From assembly GCF_002858805.1 (NCBI RefSeq), contig NZ_PJZI01000025.1:1-64000 (forward strand): a stretch of 64,000 bases of DNA, written 5' to 3'. Positions within the stretch are counted from its first letter, which is position 1; every line of letters begins with the position of its first letter. Of this stretch, positions 16,630-24,649 are shown in pieces. Below the pieces are notes generated by a model, which saw only the letters and a list, made by a program, of their open reading frames with translations, ran no database searches and was not told the origin of the DNA. Both the position numbers and the translations under genes were made by a program. The stretch comes from Chimaeribacter arupi. Lineage in GTDB: Bacteria; Pseudomonadota; Gammaproteobacteria; Enterobacterales; Enterobacteriaceae.

Positions 16630-17757
16630 ATGGCTTTAGAGTATGTCACCGGCGTTTCTTCGTTAAAAATGTGGACCGAACCTTCGTCAGAAGATATTTC
16701 AACCGCCCATCTGGTGGTGAACGGCAGGCATTATGTCACGCTCTATGCCGGGGTAAAATTTAAAACAGAGAGTGGTAAACCGGCCCCCACACCTGAGCAG
16801 TGTGAAAAAGAAGTCACCATTAACCTGATTAATAACGTTACCGGTAATGCAATAGCCTATCTGGGTGCGCCGGCTAAGGACGCCGACCTATTTGGCGCCC
16901 TGTATAACCCCAATCAACTGTATCAGGCGACCTATGCAGAAGATCCCTCCAATAATTATGACTGGGTTATCAGCTGGAAACTTTGCAGTAATAAAACCAT
17001 TAATCCGAACTTTGCCAGTGAAGCCGTGGCGCTGCAAATGGATTTTGTGGGCAAGGACAACGTTAAGATCAGCATGGACACGTCTGCATCCGGCAGCGGC
17101 AGCACGAAAACCTCAGTGCAGGTTGTCTGCCATGCGCCGCAAAATTATCAGCATGGCCCACAGAATAATACGCAGATGGTAACCATGAGCCGTGATAACG
17201 GGGTCGCTAATTTCGCCTGGGATGAGATGAAAAATAAGAAACCCGTCTTTGATAGAGATTTTAACACCACCGACTATGATGACTTTGTTTACCGCATGCA
17301 TATCCAGAGCGACTATTTCACGATTACCCGTTTTGAGGTCGTGTCCGGCACGCGGCTCAAAAAAGTAAGCGGTGATGATCAGCTCTTTATGAACTCCTCT
17401 ATTTCCGGTGCGCCACAATGGGACCATCTGCAAAATGTCTTTTGCCCGACCATCACCCAGGGTCTGGGTCAAAAAAATTACGATATTGTGGCGTATTCGG
17501 ATGACAAAGTCTCGGTCACGGAATGTCGCCATGTCGGCAAACATAGCGGGAAAATTTATCAGGGTGCAGGGGAAATTATTTTTTATGCTGCCCATATCAC
17601 GGCGAATTTTAAGTTCGGCACTTACCGGGAAGGCGAGCACAGCTATTTTTACCTCTGGGACCAGTTCGGCACCAAAATGCACGTTGAGGTCGTCCACACC
17701 ATGAAAGACCATGACGCCGTGCCGGGCGTCAGCAACGTTCAGAATATCGATAATTAA
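16630..17757 (+). CDS. unrecognised 375-aa protein of the RHS island
   Basis: I do not recognise the family. There is no signal peptide or membrane helix. The sequence is rich in alternating hydrophobic/polar stretches, suggesting a mostly beta structure in two halves: an N-terminal part with HLVVNGRHYVTLYAGVKF, and a C-terminal part beginning near residue 180 (MVTMSRDNGVANFAW) with several aromatic beta-like segments. Five Cys residues are scattered. GTGAGG lies before the ATG. It sits between the lysis cassette and the RHS shell gene, 63 bp before the latter, in the same direction, so it is probably a structural or accessory part of the toxin. Base composition matches the RHS neighbours. 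Confidence 0.75.
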   Translation: MALEYVTGVSSLKMWTEPSSEDISTAHLVVNGRHYVTLYAGVKFKTESGKPAPTPEQCEKEVTINLINNVTGNAIAYLGAPAKDADLFGALYNPNQLYQATYAEDPSNNYDWVISWKLCSNKTINPNFASEAVALQMDFVGKDNVKISMDTSASGSGSTKTSVQVVCHAPQNYQHGPQNNTQMVTMSRDNGVANFAWDEMKNKKPVFDRDFNTTDYDDFVYRMHIQSDYFTITRFEVVSGTRLKKVSGDDQLFMNSSISGAPQWDHLQNVFCPTITQGLGQKNYDIVAYSDDKVSVTECRHVGKHSGKIYQGAGEIIFYAAHITANFKFGTYREGEHSYFYLWDQFGTKMHVEVVHTMKDHDAVPGVSNVQNIDN

Positions 17758-17783
17758 TATCGCCCTTCCCTTTCATTTGACGA

Positions 17784-17809
17784 AAAGCAGCATCTGATGA
17801 TGCTGCTTT
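17784..17809 (+). promoter_or_regulatory. 11-bp hairpin before the RHS shell gene
   Basis: AAAGCAGCATC, loop TGAT, GATGCTGCTTT: a perfect 11-bp stem that ends at the GGAG ribosome-binding site of the next gene. It has only three T residues after the GC part, so it looks like an attenuator, an RNA-stability element or a weak terminator. Confidence 0.6.
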
Positions 17810-17820
17810 GGAGTGCCATC

Positions 17821-20800
17821 ATGAGCGAAAATTATTATACCCAGACGCCGAATTTTGTCAGTTCCGTCTCCTCTGACGTTGACCCGCGGACGCGTCTTTT
17901 TTCTTTTTCTCTATCGCTGGGGACTATCACCGGGAATAACGGCATGGGGCCGGACTTCCCGGTCAGTATTAATTATTCCCCAACGTCCTCCTCAAATTAC
18001 TGGAATATGGGGATTGGCACATCGCTGGGCCTGAGCATGTATAACCGGCAGACCGGGGATCTCTATTTAGAGAGCGGCGAGATGTTCAAAGTGAATGATA
18101 GCGGCAGCCAGCCGGTGATTCTTCACCAGAAAATCCGTACGGTGGTTTTTACCCGGATTAATGATGAGACCTACCGGGTGATTGAGCAGGACGGCAGCCT
18201 GACCGAACTTCAGGATGTGGCGGGCGATGGCCTGTTCCGCCCGGTGCAGCGCTGCTCACCGCTGGGCTACGCGTTGACCCTGCACTGGGCATTTGATGCC
18301 ATAGGCTTTGTGCTCGCCTCGGTCAGCGATGATTCAGGCAGCACGCTCTGTACCTTTGAGTATGACGGGTATGGTGAGACCACGGCTCATTTTTACCCCG
18401 GCTGCACCGAAGCCTATTACGTGACGCTCTCCACGCTGAATAATTACCTGACGGATATCCGGCATACCGGGGTGACCGGTATGGAAGAGGATTACCACTG
18501 GCAACTGGATTATGACGATGTGGGCATGGGCAATGGGCTGTTAACCTTAATCCGCGTGACGACCCCGACCGGGCTTATCAAAGAGGCCATCTATAATTAC
18601 GGTGCCGCCACCGGGATAATGCGCTTCCCGGATGAAGCAGGCCTGCCGCCGCTGCCGGCCGTGACCCAGTTAACCATCAGCCCCGGCCAGGGCCAACCGG
18701 AGATGGTCACGCTTTACAGCGCCACCGAAGACAATAACGACAGCAATGTCGCTTTCCGAAATTACCTCGGTTACGCCTTTACGCTGGGCAGCGGCTGGGA
18801 CCCTGACAGCGATAATATGTACGCAATGTTAGACCCGGCGTATCTCTACCAGACCATTGTGACCCAGGTCTCTTCAGAGGGCGCCATCAGCGATATTAAA
18901 AACGTCTACACCTACAATAATTACCACCTGCTCCAGAAAACCGACATTACCCAGAACGCCACCCGCCACCTGACAGAGATGGACTATTACGCGCAGGCGT
19001 ATCAGGAATTTGATGACCAGCCGGCGCAATGTTTATTCCCCCGCCAACAGACCGTCACCTGGACGGACGCCCTCGGCCGCTCGCGCAGCGAGATAACAAC
19101 GTTTGAGTATGATGAACACGGCAACCTGCGCCAACAGACCGGGCCGGACGGCACCGTCATCAGCTATGTCTATTATCCGCCAGAAGGCGAAGCAGCGACC
19201 GACGCAGACTATTACGACATCAGCCAGGCCAATTACAGCCTGACCGGCTGCCCGGCGGACCCTAACGGCTTTCCCCGCTGGCTGAAATATAAAATCCAGC
19301 AGCCGCCGGTGGTCAATGGCTACACCGATGTACCGGTGCGCGCGGCGTTTTACCGTTATGATTCGTTCACCCCGGTTGGCGGCTCGCCGGTTACCCAGGC
19401 CGTGCTGCCGCGGCAGCAGACCAATGTTGAATGCACGCTCTCCGGTGCCGATCTGCGCGTAACGGTGCCGCCGATTCTGGCACGTGAAATCATCGCCTAC
19501 GCCGGTGACCCAGCCTCGCTGTTCTATGGCCAGATTCAGCAGGTGGAGAAACGCTATTACGGTGATGACGGCCGCTGCTACCGTTACGGGCGGACGCACG
19601 ATTATCGCATCGCCACCCCGGACATGTGCTCTGCCGAGGATCTGCGCCCGGCGGACGAGTCCTATCGTGAACAGGTAACCCACACCACCTACGATAATTT
19701 GTCGGTGACCACCTCATCACGCTATTCGCGTTATACGCACCAGCTCTGGTCATCGGTGGATGAACTCGGCAATACCCATGACAGCTACTATAACGCCCTC
19801 GGCGGCGTGGTGCGGGAAGTGCGCAATGCCGATAACCCGGACTACCGCGTTGAGCAGCGCACCAGCTATACCCTGTCACCGGCGGTTGACGGCATCTTCA
19901 CCGCCACCAGTGACAGCAAAGGCAATGCCTCGCGTGAATATTATGACGGCATGGGCCGGGCGATTTCCGTGTCCATGAATGGGCCGGATTATCAACAGCC
20001 GGACACCTGGTTTGAAATTTCCCGCACCCATTATGATGCGCTAGGGCGGCCCGCCCTGGGCGGTGCCTGGGATTACTATTTTGACGACAATAATGCGCTG
20101 GAAGGCAGTTCCTCGGTCACGGAAACCACCCTGTATGATGACTGGGGCGAAGCCTGCCAGACCAACAGCTCGATCGGGCAGAACCAGGTGTACTCGCAAG
20201 ACCCGGTCAGCCTGACGACGCTGGAAACGCTGGCCGTCCCGACAGGGGAGGTCGAAATGGGCTGGAGGCAGACGCGCTATAACCCCCAGGGCCTGCCGGT
20301 TTCCGTGACCGTGCTGCACGCGGATAAAAGCCCCTACAGCACCACCGCCAGCACCTATGACGGCTTAAACCGCCTGCGTAAATACCAGGATGCGCTGGGC
20401 CATGTGACGGAATACACCTATGACAAATTTGACCGCACGCTGACGCAGACGGTAGCCGACGGCACGCAAATCCAACTGGCGTATGATCCGGCCTCCACTG
20501 ATGAACAGCCGATCCGCATCCAGGCAGCGTACCAGGTCAACGGCGCGCCGGTGGTGACGGAGCTGGGTACGCAAACCTTTGACGGCCTGGGCCGCCGGGT
20601 GGCGGTGCGCACCGGCGGGCGTGAGAACCTCGCCGCCTACAGCGGTGCCAACACCATGCCGGACTGGACGAAAGACGCGAAACAGCAGGCCATCTATTAC
20701 GGCTATATCCCGGAGCTGGATAACATGATGCGTTATGCCAGCGACAACCCGCAGGGTACGGCGGGACGCTACCAGCAAAACTTCACCTATGAAAACAGCA

Positions 20801-21816
20801 CCGGCCTGCTGCTGACCGCGCAGGAACAAGGCAGCCGGGGCGAAACGCACATCAATTACCCTTCCGGTGCCTTGCAGCAACAGGTTTTCGACCCGGCAAG
20901 CGGGGCGCAACGCCAGGCCGGTTATCACTGGTCGCTCCAGGGGGCGCAGCAGCGCTCGCGTGATATCGCCGGCAATGCGCAAGTCGTCAAGATGGACAGC
21001 TATGGCCGCCCGATACGGGTCGAGGATGCGCAGGTGGTGCTGACGTTCACCTATGACGAGGCGGGCCGGCTTTCTGCGCAAGTCGCGGAGGCAAAAGACG
21101 GCAGCCGCATGATGACCCTGATTGACTGGGATGAATTTAACCGGGAGACCGCGCGGACGATCGACGCCTCCACCGGGGATACGCTTTCCATTACGCTGGA
21201 GTATGCGTTAAATCACCAGGTCAGCCACCGTGAGATATGGAAAAACAGCACCCTGCTGCGCGCCGAAACCTTTACCTACGACAACCGTAACCGGCTGCGT
21301 ACTTACCAGTGCGAAGGCAGCGAATTGCCGGTCGATGCCTACGGCTACCCGATGATGTCGCAGCAGTTTGATGAGATTGACGCCCTGAATAATATTCTGC
21401 GCTGCACCACACAACTCCCTGACGGCGAAGACGTGGCGCTGTTTGAGTATGGCAACCCGGCGGACCCCACGCAGCTTACCGGCATCACGCATTCGCTGAC
21501 CTCGCACTACCCGGCGCACATTGTGCTGAAGTATGACGAGAACGGCCGGATGGTGCAGGACGACGCGGGCCGCACCCTGGCCTATGATGTCGCCGGGCGG
21601 CTGAGCCAGACCAGCGCGGAGAACGGCAATGCGCTGTACGCCTATGACAGCTTTAACCAGCTGGTCTTGCAGTCATTGAATAATAACAGTGACCCACGCG
21701 AGCTCTATTATCAGGACAGCCGGCTCACCAACGAGGTACATCTCCAGTCTGGTGAATGCACGCGCTTTATTCCCGGCTTCTCCGGCACCGCTGCCGTGAG
21801 TAATGAACCATTATAA
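17821..21816 (+). CDS. RHS/YD-repeat shell protein lacking its core domain
   Basis: Protein of 1331 aa. After an N-terminal segment (FVSSVSSDVDPRTRLFSFSLSLG) typical of Pseudomonas/Photorhabdus-type RHS proteins come many YD-type repeats (e.g. TYDGLNRLRKYQDALGHVTE). Such proteins form a hollow shell that encloses a toxin. Full-length relatives continue into a DxxGSvL strand, the RHS core and a variable toxin; this one stops at FIPGFSGTAAVSNEPL, just before that point. The ATG at 17821 has GGAG 7 bases upstream. The missing core is encoded by the two following genes. There is no Tc-B-type SpvB or beta-propeller domain and no PAAR or signal peptide, so the export route is unclear; the adjacent lysis cassette is one possibility. 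Confidence 0.88.
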   Translation: MSENYYTQTPNFVSSVSSDVDPRTRLFSFSLSLGTITGNNGMGPDFPVSINYSPTSSSNYWNMGIGTSLGLSMYNRQTGDLYLESGEMFKVNDSGSQPVILHQKIRTVVFTRINDETYRVIEQDGSLTELQDVAGDGLFRPVQRCSPLGYALTLHWAFDAIGFVLASVSDDSGSTLCTFEYDGYGETTAHFYPGCTEAYYVTLSTLNNYLTDIRHTGVTGMEEDYHWQLDYDDVGMGNGLLTLIRVTTPTGLIKEAIYNYGAATGIMRFPDEAGLPPLPAVTQLTISPGQGQPEMVTLYSATEDNNDSNVAFRNYLGYAFTLGSGWDPDSDNMYAMLDPAYLYQTIVTQVSSEGAISDIKNVYTYNNYHLLQKTDITQNATRHLTEMDYYAQAYQEFDDQPAQCLFPRQQTVTWTDALGRSRSEITTFEYDEHGNLRQQTGPDGTVISYVYYPPEGEAATDADYYDISQANYSLTGCPADPNGFPRWLKYKIQQPPVVNGYTDVPVRAAFYRYDSFTPVGGSPVTQAVLPRQQTNVECTLSGADLRVTVPPILAREIIAYAGDPASLFYGQIQQVEKRYYGDDGRCYRYGRTHDYRIATPDMCSAEDLRPADESYREQVTHTTYDNLSVTTSSRYSRYTHQLWSSVDELGNTHDSYYNALGGVVREVRNADNPDYRVEQRTSYTLSPAVDGIFTATSDSKGNASREYYDGMGRAISVSMNGPDYQQPDTWFEISRTHYDALGRPALGGAWDYYFDDNNALEGSSSVTETTLYDDWGEACQTNSSIGQNQVYSQDPVSLTTLETLAVPTGEVEMGWRQTRYNPQGLPVSVTVLHADKSPYSTTASTYDGLNRLRKYQDALGHVTEYTYDKFDRTLTQTVADGTQIQLAYDPASTDEQPIRIQAAYQVNGAPVVTELGTQTFDGLGRRVAVRTGGRENLAAYSGANTMPDWTKDAKQQAIYYGYIPELDNMMRYASDNPQGTAGRYQQNFTYENSTGLLLTAQEQGSRGETHINYPSGALQQQVFDPASGAQRQAGYHWSLQGAQQRSRDIAGNAQVVKMDSYGRPIRVEDAQVVLTFTYDEAGRLSAQVAEAKDGSRMMTLIDWDEFNRETARTIDASTGDTLSITLEYALNHQVSHREIWKNSTLLRAETFTYDNRNRLRTYQCEGSELPVDAYGYPMMSQQFDEIDALNNILRCTTQLPDGEDVALFEYGNPADPTQLTGITHSLTSHYPAHIVLKYDENGRMVQDDAGRTLAYDVAGRLSQTSAENGNALYAYDSFNQLVLQSLNNNSDPRELYYQDSRLTNEVHLQSGECTRFIPGFSGTAAVSNEPL

Positions 21817-21826
21817 AAAGGCTGCG

Positions 21827-21853
21827 CCGCCCCGGTTCCCACCGGGGCGGTTT
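21827..21853 (+). terminator. GC hairpin between RHS shell and cartridge 1
   Basis: CCGCCCCGG, loop TTCCCA, CCGGGGCGG followed by TTTATA: a 9-bp stem with a short T stretch, right after the shell gene's stop and 16 bases before the next ATG. It should cut down but not abolish read-through and so set the ratio of shell to toxin cartridge. Confidence 0.65.
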
Positions 21854-21869
21854 ATACAAGGACATCATC

Positions 21870-23078
21870 ATGACGTTATCGTTAACCGGCGTGGATAACC
21901 ACGGCAGCACGCTTTTTTCACTTTCGGCGCGCACATTGGCTGCTTTTGCTTACAGCCCGTTCGGGGCCACCCGCCCCCGCACCGGCGAACAGGCCGCCCT
22001 GCCCGGCTTTAACGGTGAGCGCAGTGACCCGCTGACCGGCGTGACCCACCTGGGCAATGGCTACCGCGCCTTCAGCCCGGCGCTGTTCCGCTTCACCTGC
22101 CCGGACAGCGCAAGCCCGTTTGGTGAGGGCGGGATCAACGCTTACGCCTATTGTGAAAATGACCCGGTCAATATGACCGATCCCAGCGGCCACGGCCCCA
22201 TAACTCAGCTCATCCGGCAATCCCTGCGGCTGGGCGTGCGCCTCGGTTTAAATGACGCCACCGCCGGGGGAATGACCAGCGCCATGAGCCGGGCGGGCCT
22301 CGGCACGCTGGAGAACGTGCTGGAGGTCTCGGCGCAGGTGGCCACCGGCCTCGCGTCCGCCGCTGTACAGCAACGCAACCCGCAGCAGGCGAAAAAGCTG
22401 ATGTGGGCGGCGCTGGGGCTGGGCATGGGGATCGGCGCGCGGCAATCAGTGGCGCTGGGCGGGGCGCTGCGTAAGGGGTTTCACCGCCTGGTGAACCGGG
22501 GCCCCTCGAATGGGATCCGCTTAGACTTTTGGTTAATGGGCGCTGACAGCAATCTGGAAACGATGAACGTCGACCTGGGCATCACGGATAATTTCCGCAG
22601 CCGGGGTGAACATGCCTTGTTAGCCCACGGCAATAAAGACGGGAATCTCATGTTTTTTTTTGACGGCGTGGAAAGCAGAGATCCTGCCACCGGCCAAATA
22701 AAAAAAGAGTTCATTCCTTCCAGGCAGTACCCCGATTTTGCAGGCGTGTACAGCGCAGCCAAGGCCAGGCAAGTCTTTGGGCAGCCCAATGCCTCCACTC
22801 TCTATATTGCCCCTGATACCGATGCCCACCTCTACCTTATCTGCTGCTATTCCAAACGCTATGCGCAAGAGTGGGCGAACCGCTTTGGGCGCCCCATGAT
22901 CGCGTGTTCCCGGCATATTTCCTTTCTCTATTTTAACCCCTTTGCCAGCGTGCCGGTTGAAGAGCCCAACTTTACTGTTCTTACAGCTTACCGGAAGCAT
23001 GACCCCCGCAGGCTTATTTTCGGGCGTTACCATAAAGCAAAATTTAAACTTTTCACGCCAAACATGGCGTACTTGTAA
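21870..23078 (+). CDS. RHS core-toxin cartridge 1 (putative cysteine-peptidase-like toxin)
   Basis: Protein of 402 aa. Residues 1-108 are an RHS core (DNHGSTLFSLS, YSPFGA, GFNGERSDPLTG, LGNGYRAFSPALFRF, GGINAYAYCENDPVNMTDPSGHG), the self-cleaving plug that normally belongs to the C-terminal end of an RHS polypeptide. Residues 109-211 are an Ala/Gly-rich linker shared with cartridge 2. Residues 212-402 are a unique domain with ALLAHGN (His253) and HLYLICCYSKR (Cys325/326), each after a hydrophobic strand, like the His and Cys motifs of clan CD cysteine peptidases; this is an inference. AAGGA precedes the ATG. No immunity gene follows. A run of nine T (22653-22661) lies inside the toxin part. 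Confidence 0.85.
   Translation: MTLSLTGVDNHGSTLFSLSARTLAAFAYSPFGATRPRTGEQAALPGFNGERSDPLTGVTHLGNGYRAFSPALFRFTCPDSASPFGEGGINAYAYCENDPVNMTDPSGHGPITQLIRQSLRLGVRLGLNDATAGGMTSAMSRAGLGTLENVLEVSAQVATGLASAAVQQRNPQQAKKLMWAALGLGMGIGARQSVALGGALRKGFHRLVNRGPSNGIRLDFWLMGADSNLETMNVDLGITDNFRSRGEHALLAHGNKDGNLMFFFDGVESRDPATGQIKKEFIPSRQYPDFAGVYSAAKARQVFGQPNASTLYIAPDTDAHLYLICCYSKRYAQEWANRFGRPMIACSRHISFLYFNPFASVPVEEPNFTVLTAYRKHDPRRLIFGRYHKAKFKLFTPNMAYL
22000..22197 (+). repeat. RHS-core direct repeat, copy 1
   Basis: This segment, coding residues 44-108 of cartridge 1, is nearly the same as 23466-23664 in cartridge 2; 62 of 65 encoded residues are identical. Such a block is a natural site for homologous recombination between cartridges. 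Confidence 0.85.
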
Positions 23079-23336
23079 TTTATTTACGCCCTTTCCTGAT
23101 ATGTCCTGCCACCCTTCACGCCGTAGCGGTGTATTCCCGCCGGGAACCCCATGCCCGGCACAATGCCATTTTATCTTCCGCTGTTTTTATGTTGTGCAGG
23201 GATGAGTTAACCCCAGGGCATAAATAAGGCCCTCCCCCCCACAACGGCTCTTTATATTACCCGGAGATGCTTTGCAGCATTTCGTTACCCCTGCCGACAC
23301 GGGGTACATCATTCATTTATTTAGCCAGAGGACATT

Positions 23337-24518
23337 ATGAACCTATCTCTCACGGGTAATGACGCTAATAACAGCACGCTGTTTGCATTGAGCGGAAATA
23401 CCTTATCCGCTTTCCGTTATTCACCCTTTGGCGCAACGCCGCCGCCGGATGCCTCCGCCACGCCGCTGCCGGGGTTTAACGGCGAGCGGGCCGACCCGCT
23501 GACCGGTGTGACGCACCTGGGCAACGGCTACCGCGCCTTCAGCCCGGCGCTGTTCCGCTTCACCTGCCCGGACAGCGAAAGCCCGTTTGGCGAAGGGGGC
23601 ATTAACGCCTACGCCTATTGTGAAAATGACCCGGTCAACCTCACCGACCCCAGCGGCCACGGCCTGATCACCATGATGATCAAACAAACGCTTAAACTGG
23701 GCGTCAGGCTGGGGATGTCACAGGCGGCGGCGGACGGCATTACCACCGCGATGGCGAGTGCCTATCTTGCCGTTATTGAAACGTCGATAGAAGGCGCGGC
23801 CGCGCTGGCAACCGGCATCGCAGGCTCTATGGAGATGAAAAAGAACCCGGTCGCCGCACAAAAACTGATGTGGGCCGGCATGGGGTTCGGCGGCGCGCTG
23901 GGCGTGTTGGGGACGGCACACTACCTCGCCCCGACGGCCAAATCGCTGTGGCGCCGCCTGCTGCGCCGCGGCCCGGCCGTAGAACTCATCGAGATGCGGC
24001 CGCGGGCGATAGCCGCTGCCGGGCCGGCGCAGGAAAGGGTCTTTGTCGGGTATCACGGCACCTCCACCAAATTTGACAAGTCCCTGGGCAAGGGCATCAA
24101 CCCTTCCGCCCATGCCGGGACAGGGTCCGGCACCCGGAGCGATCACGGGTTTTATACCACGATGGACTACGGCTCGGCAGACGTATACGCCTTGCGCACC
24201 ACCGCGCGGACCAACAACGTCCGGTGGCCGTTCAAGCGTGATCACCAACGGGCGGTGTATGAGGTCTATTTTGATAATGACGCCTATCAAGGCCCGCGCC
24301 AGCAGGAAATCAGGGTGAGCAGGCTCTATATGCCTGAAGCAGCGCGGGAGGCAATACAGCCCCCTGTCGCAGCGCGGGCACCAAGACGGCCCCCTGTCTA
24401 TGAGGCACGTTTCTCGGGTTCAGCCGTACAACACCTTTCATTGGTAAAAAGGGCGAGCGGCGAAGGTGCGCCACGCATACGGGCCGCATCGCTCAAACAG
24501 ACGTTACGCCTTGAATAA
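23337..24518 (+). CDS. RHS core-toxin cartridge 2 (putative ADP-ribosyltransferase toxin)
   Basis: Protein of 393 aa, aligning without gaps to cartridge 1 over about the first 190 residues: RHS core 1-108 (ending TDPSGHG) and the shared linker to RGP near 211-213. The unique C-terminal domain has ERVFVGYHGTSTKFD (His240), then SDHGFYTTMDYGSADVYA (Tyr273, Tyr284). The order VGYHGT ... GFY-x(n)-A-x-x-YA is that of the diphtheria toxin/Pseudomonas exotoxin A group of ADP-ribosyltransferases, whose first motif is also YHGT. The catalytic Glu is not certain; Glu309 (VYEVYF) and Glu324 are candidates. AGAGGA precedes the ATG. No immunity gene follows. The target is unknown. Confidence 0.83.
   Translation: MNLSLTGNDANNSTLFALSGNTLSAFRYSPFGATPPPDASATPLPGFNGERADPLTGVTHLGNGYRAFSPALFRFTCPDSESPFGEGGINAYAYCENDPVNLTDPSGHGLITMMIKQTLKLGVRLGMSQAAADGITTAMASAYLAVIETSIEGAAALATGIAGSMEMKKNPVAAQKLMWAGMGFGGALGVLGTAHYLAPTAKSLWRRLLRRGPAVELIEMRPRAIAAAGPAQERVFVGYHGTSTKFDKSLGKGINPSAHAGTGSGTRSDHGFYTTMDYGSADVYALRTTARTNNVRWPFKRDHQRAVYEVYFDNDAYQGPRQQEIRVSRLYMPEAAREAIQPPVAARAPRRPPVYEARFSGSAVQHLSLVKRASGEGAPRIRAASLKQTLRLE
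23466..23664 (+). repeat. RHS-core direct repeat, copy 2
   Basis: Second copy of the core-coding repeat found at 22000-22197, coding residues 44-109 of cartridge 2. The separation of about 1.47 kb spans exactly one toxin plus intergenic region, so recombination would delete or swap one toxin domain. Confidence 0.85.
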
Positions 24519-24519
24519 G

Positions 24520-24622
24520 GCGCAGGCTATCGGGCCGGTAAGATAACCGTCATTGAGCAAAAGGCCATTGAATTGGCATTCTGGCCCGGCATCCCGCCTT
24601 CAGAGTGCCAATTCGCCTGCGC
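24520..24622. repeat. nested inverted repeat after cartridge 2
   Basis: Outer arms GCGCAGGC (24520-24527) and GCCTGCGC (24615-24622) enclose inner arms AATTGGCATTCTG (24571-24583) and CAGAGTGCCAATT (24601-24613, one mismatch). It marks the right edge of the toxin island, just before the convergent Crp-like gene. It could be a large two-way transcription stop or the remains of a mobile element end; it lacks attC core sites. Confidence 0.5.
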
Positions 24623-24649
24623 AGCCCGGCCCCGCAGGGGATATGTTAC

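Noticed and set aside
17821..21816. Tc toxin B subunit or SpvB-type protein
   Set aside because: The N-terminus has no SpvB or beta-propeller/Tc-B middle domains; it begins with the DPRTRLFSFSLSLG segment of single-chain RHS proteins.
21781..21870. RHS shell and cartridge 1 split by a recent mutation
   Set aside because: The two frames are separated by a stop, a perfect 9-bp hairpin and a well-spaced ribosome-binding site, and a second independent cartridge starts at the same structural point, so the split is built in.
24520..24622. Integron attC site
   Set aside because: The arms lack the conserved core sites (RYYYAAC/GTTRRRY) and no integron integrase or cassettes are nearby.
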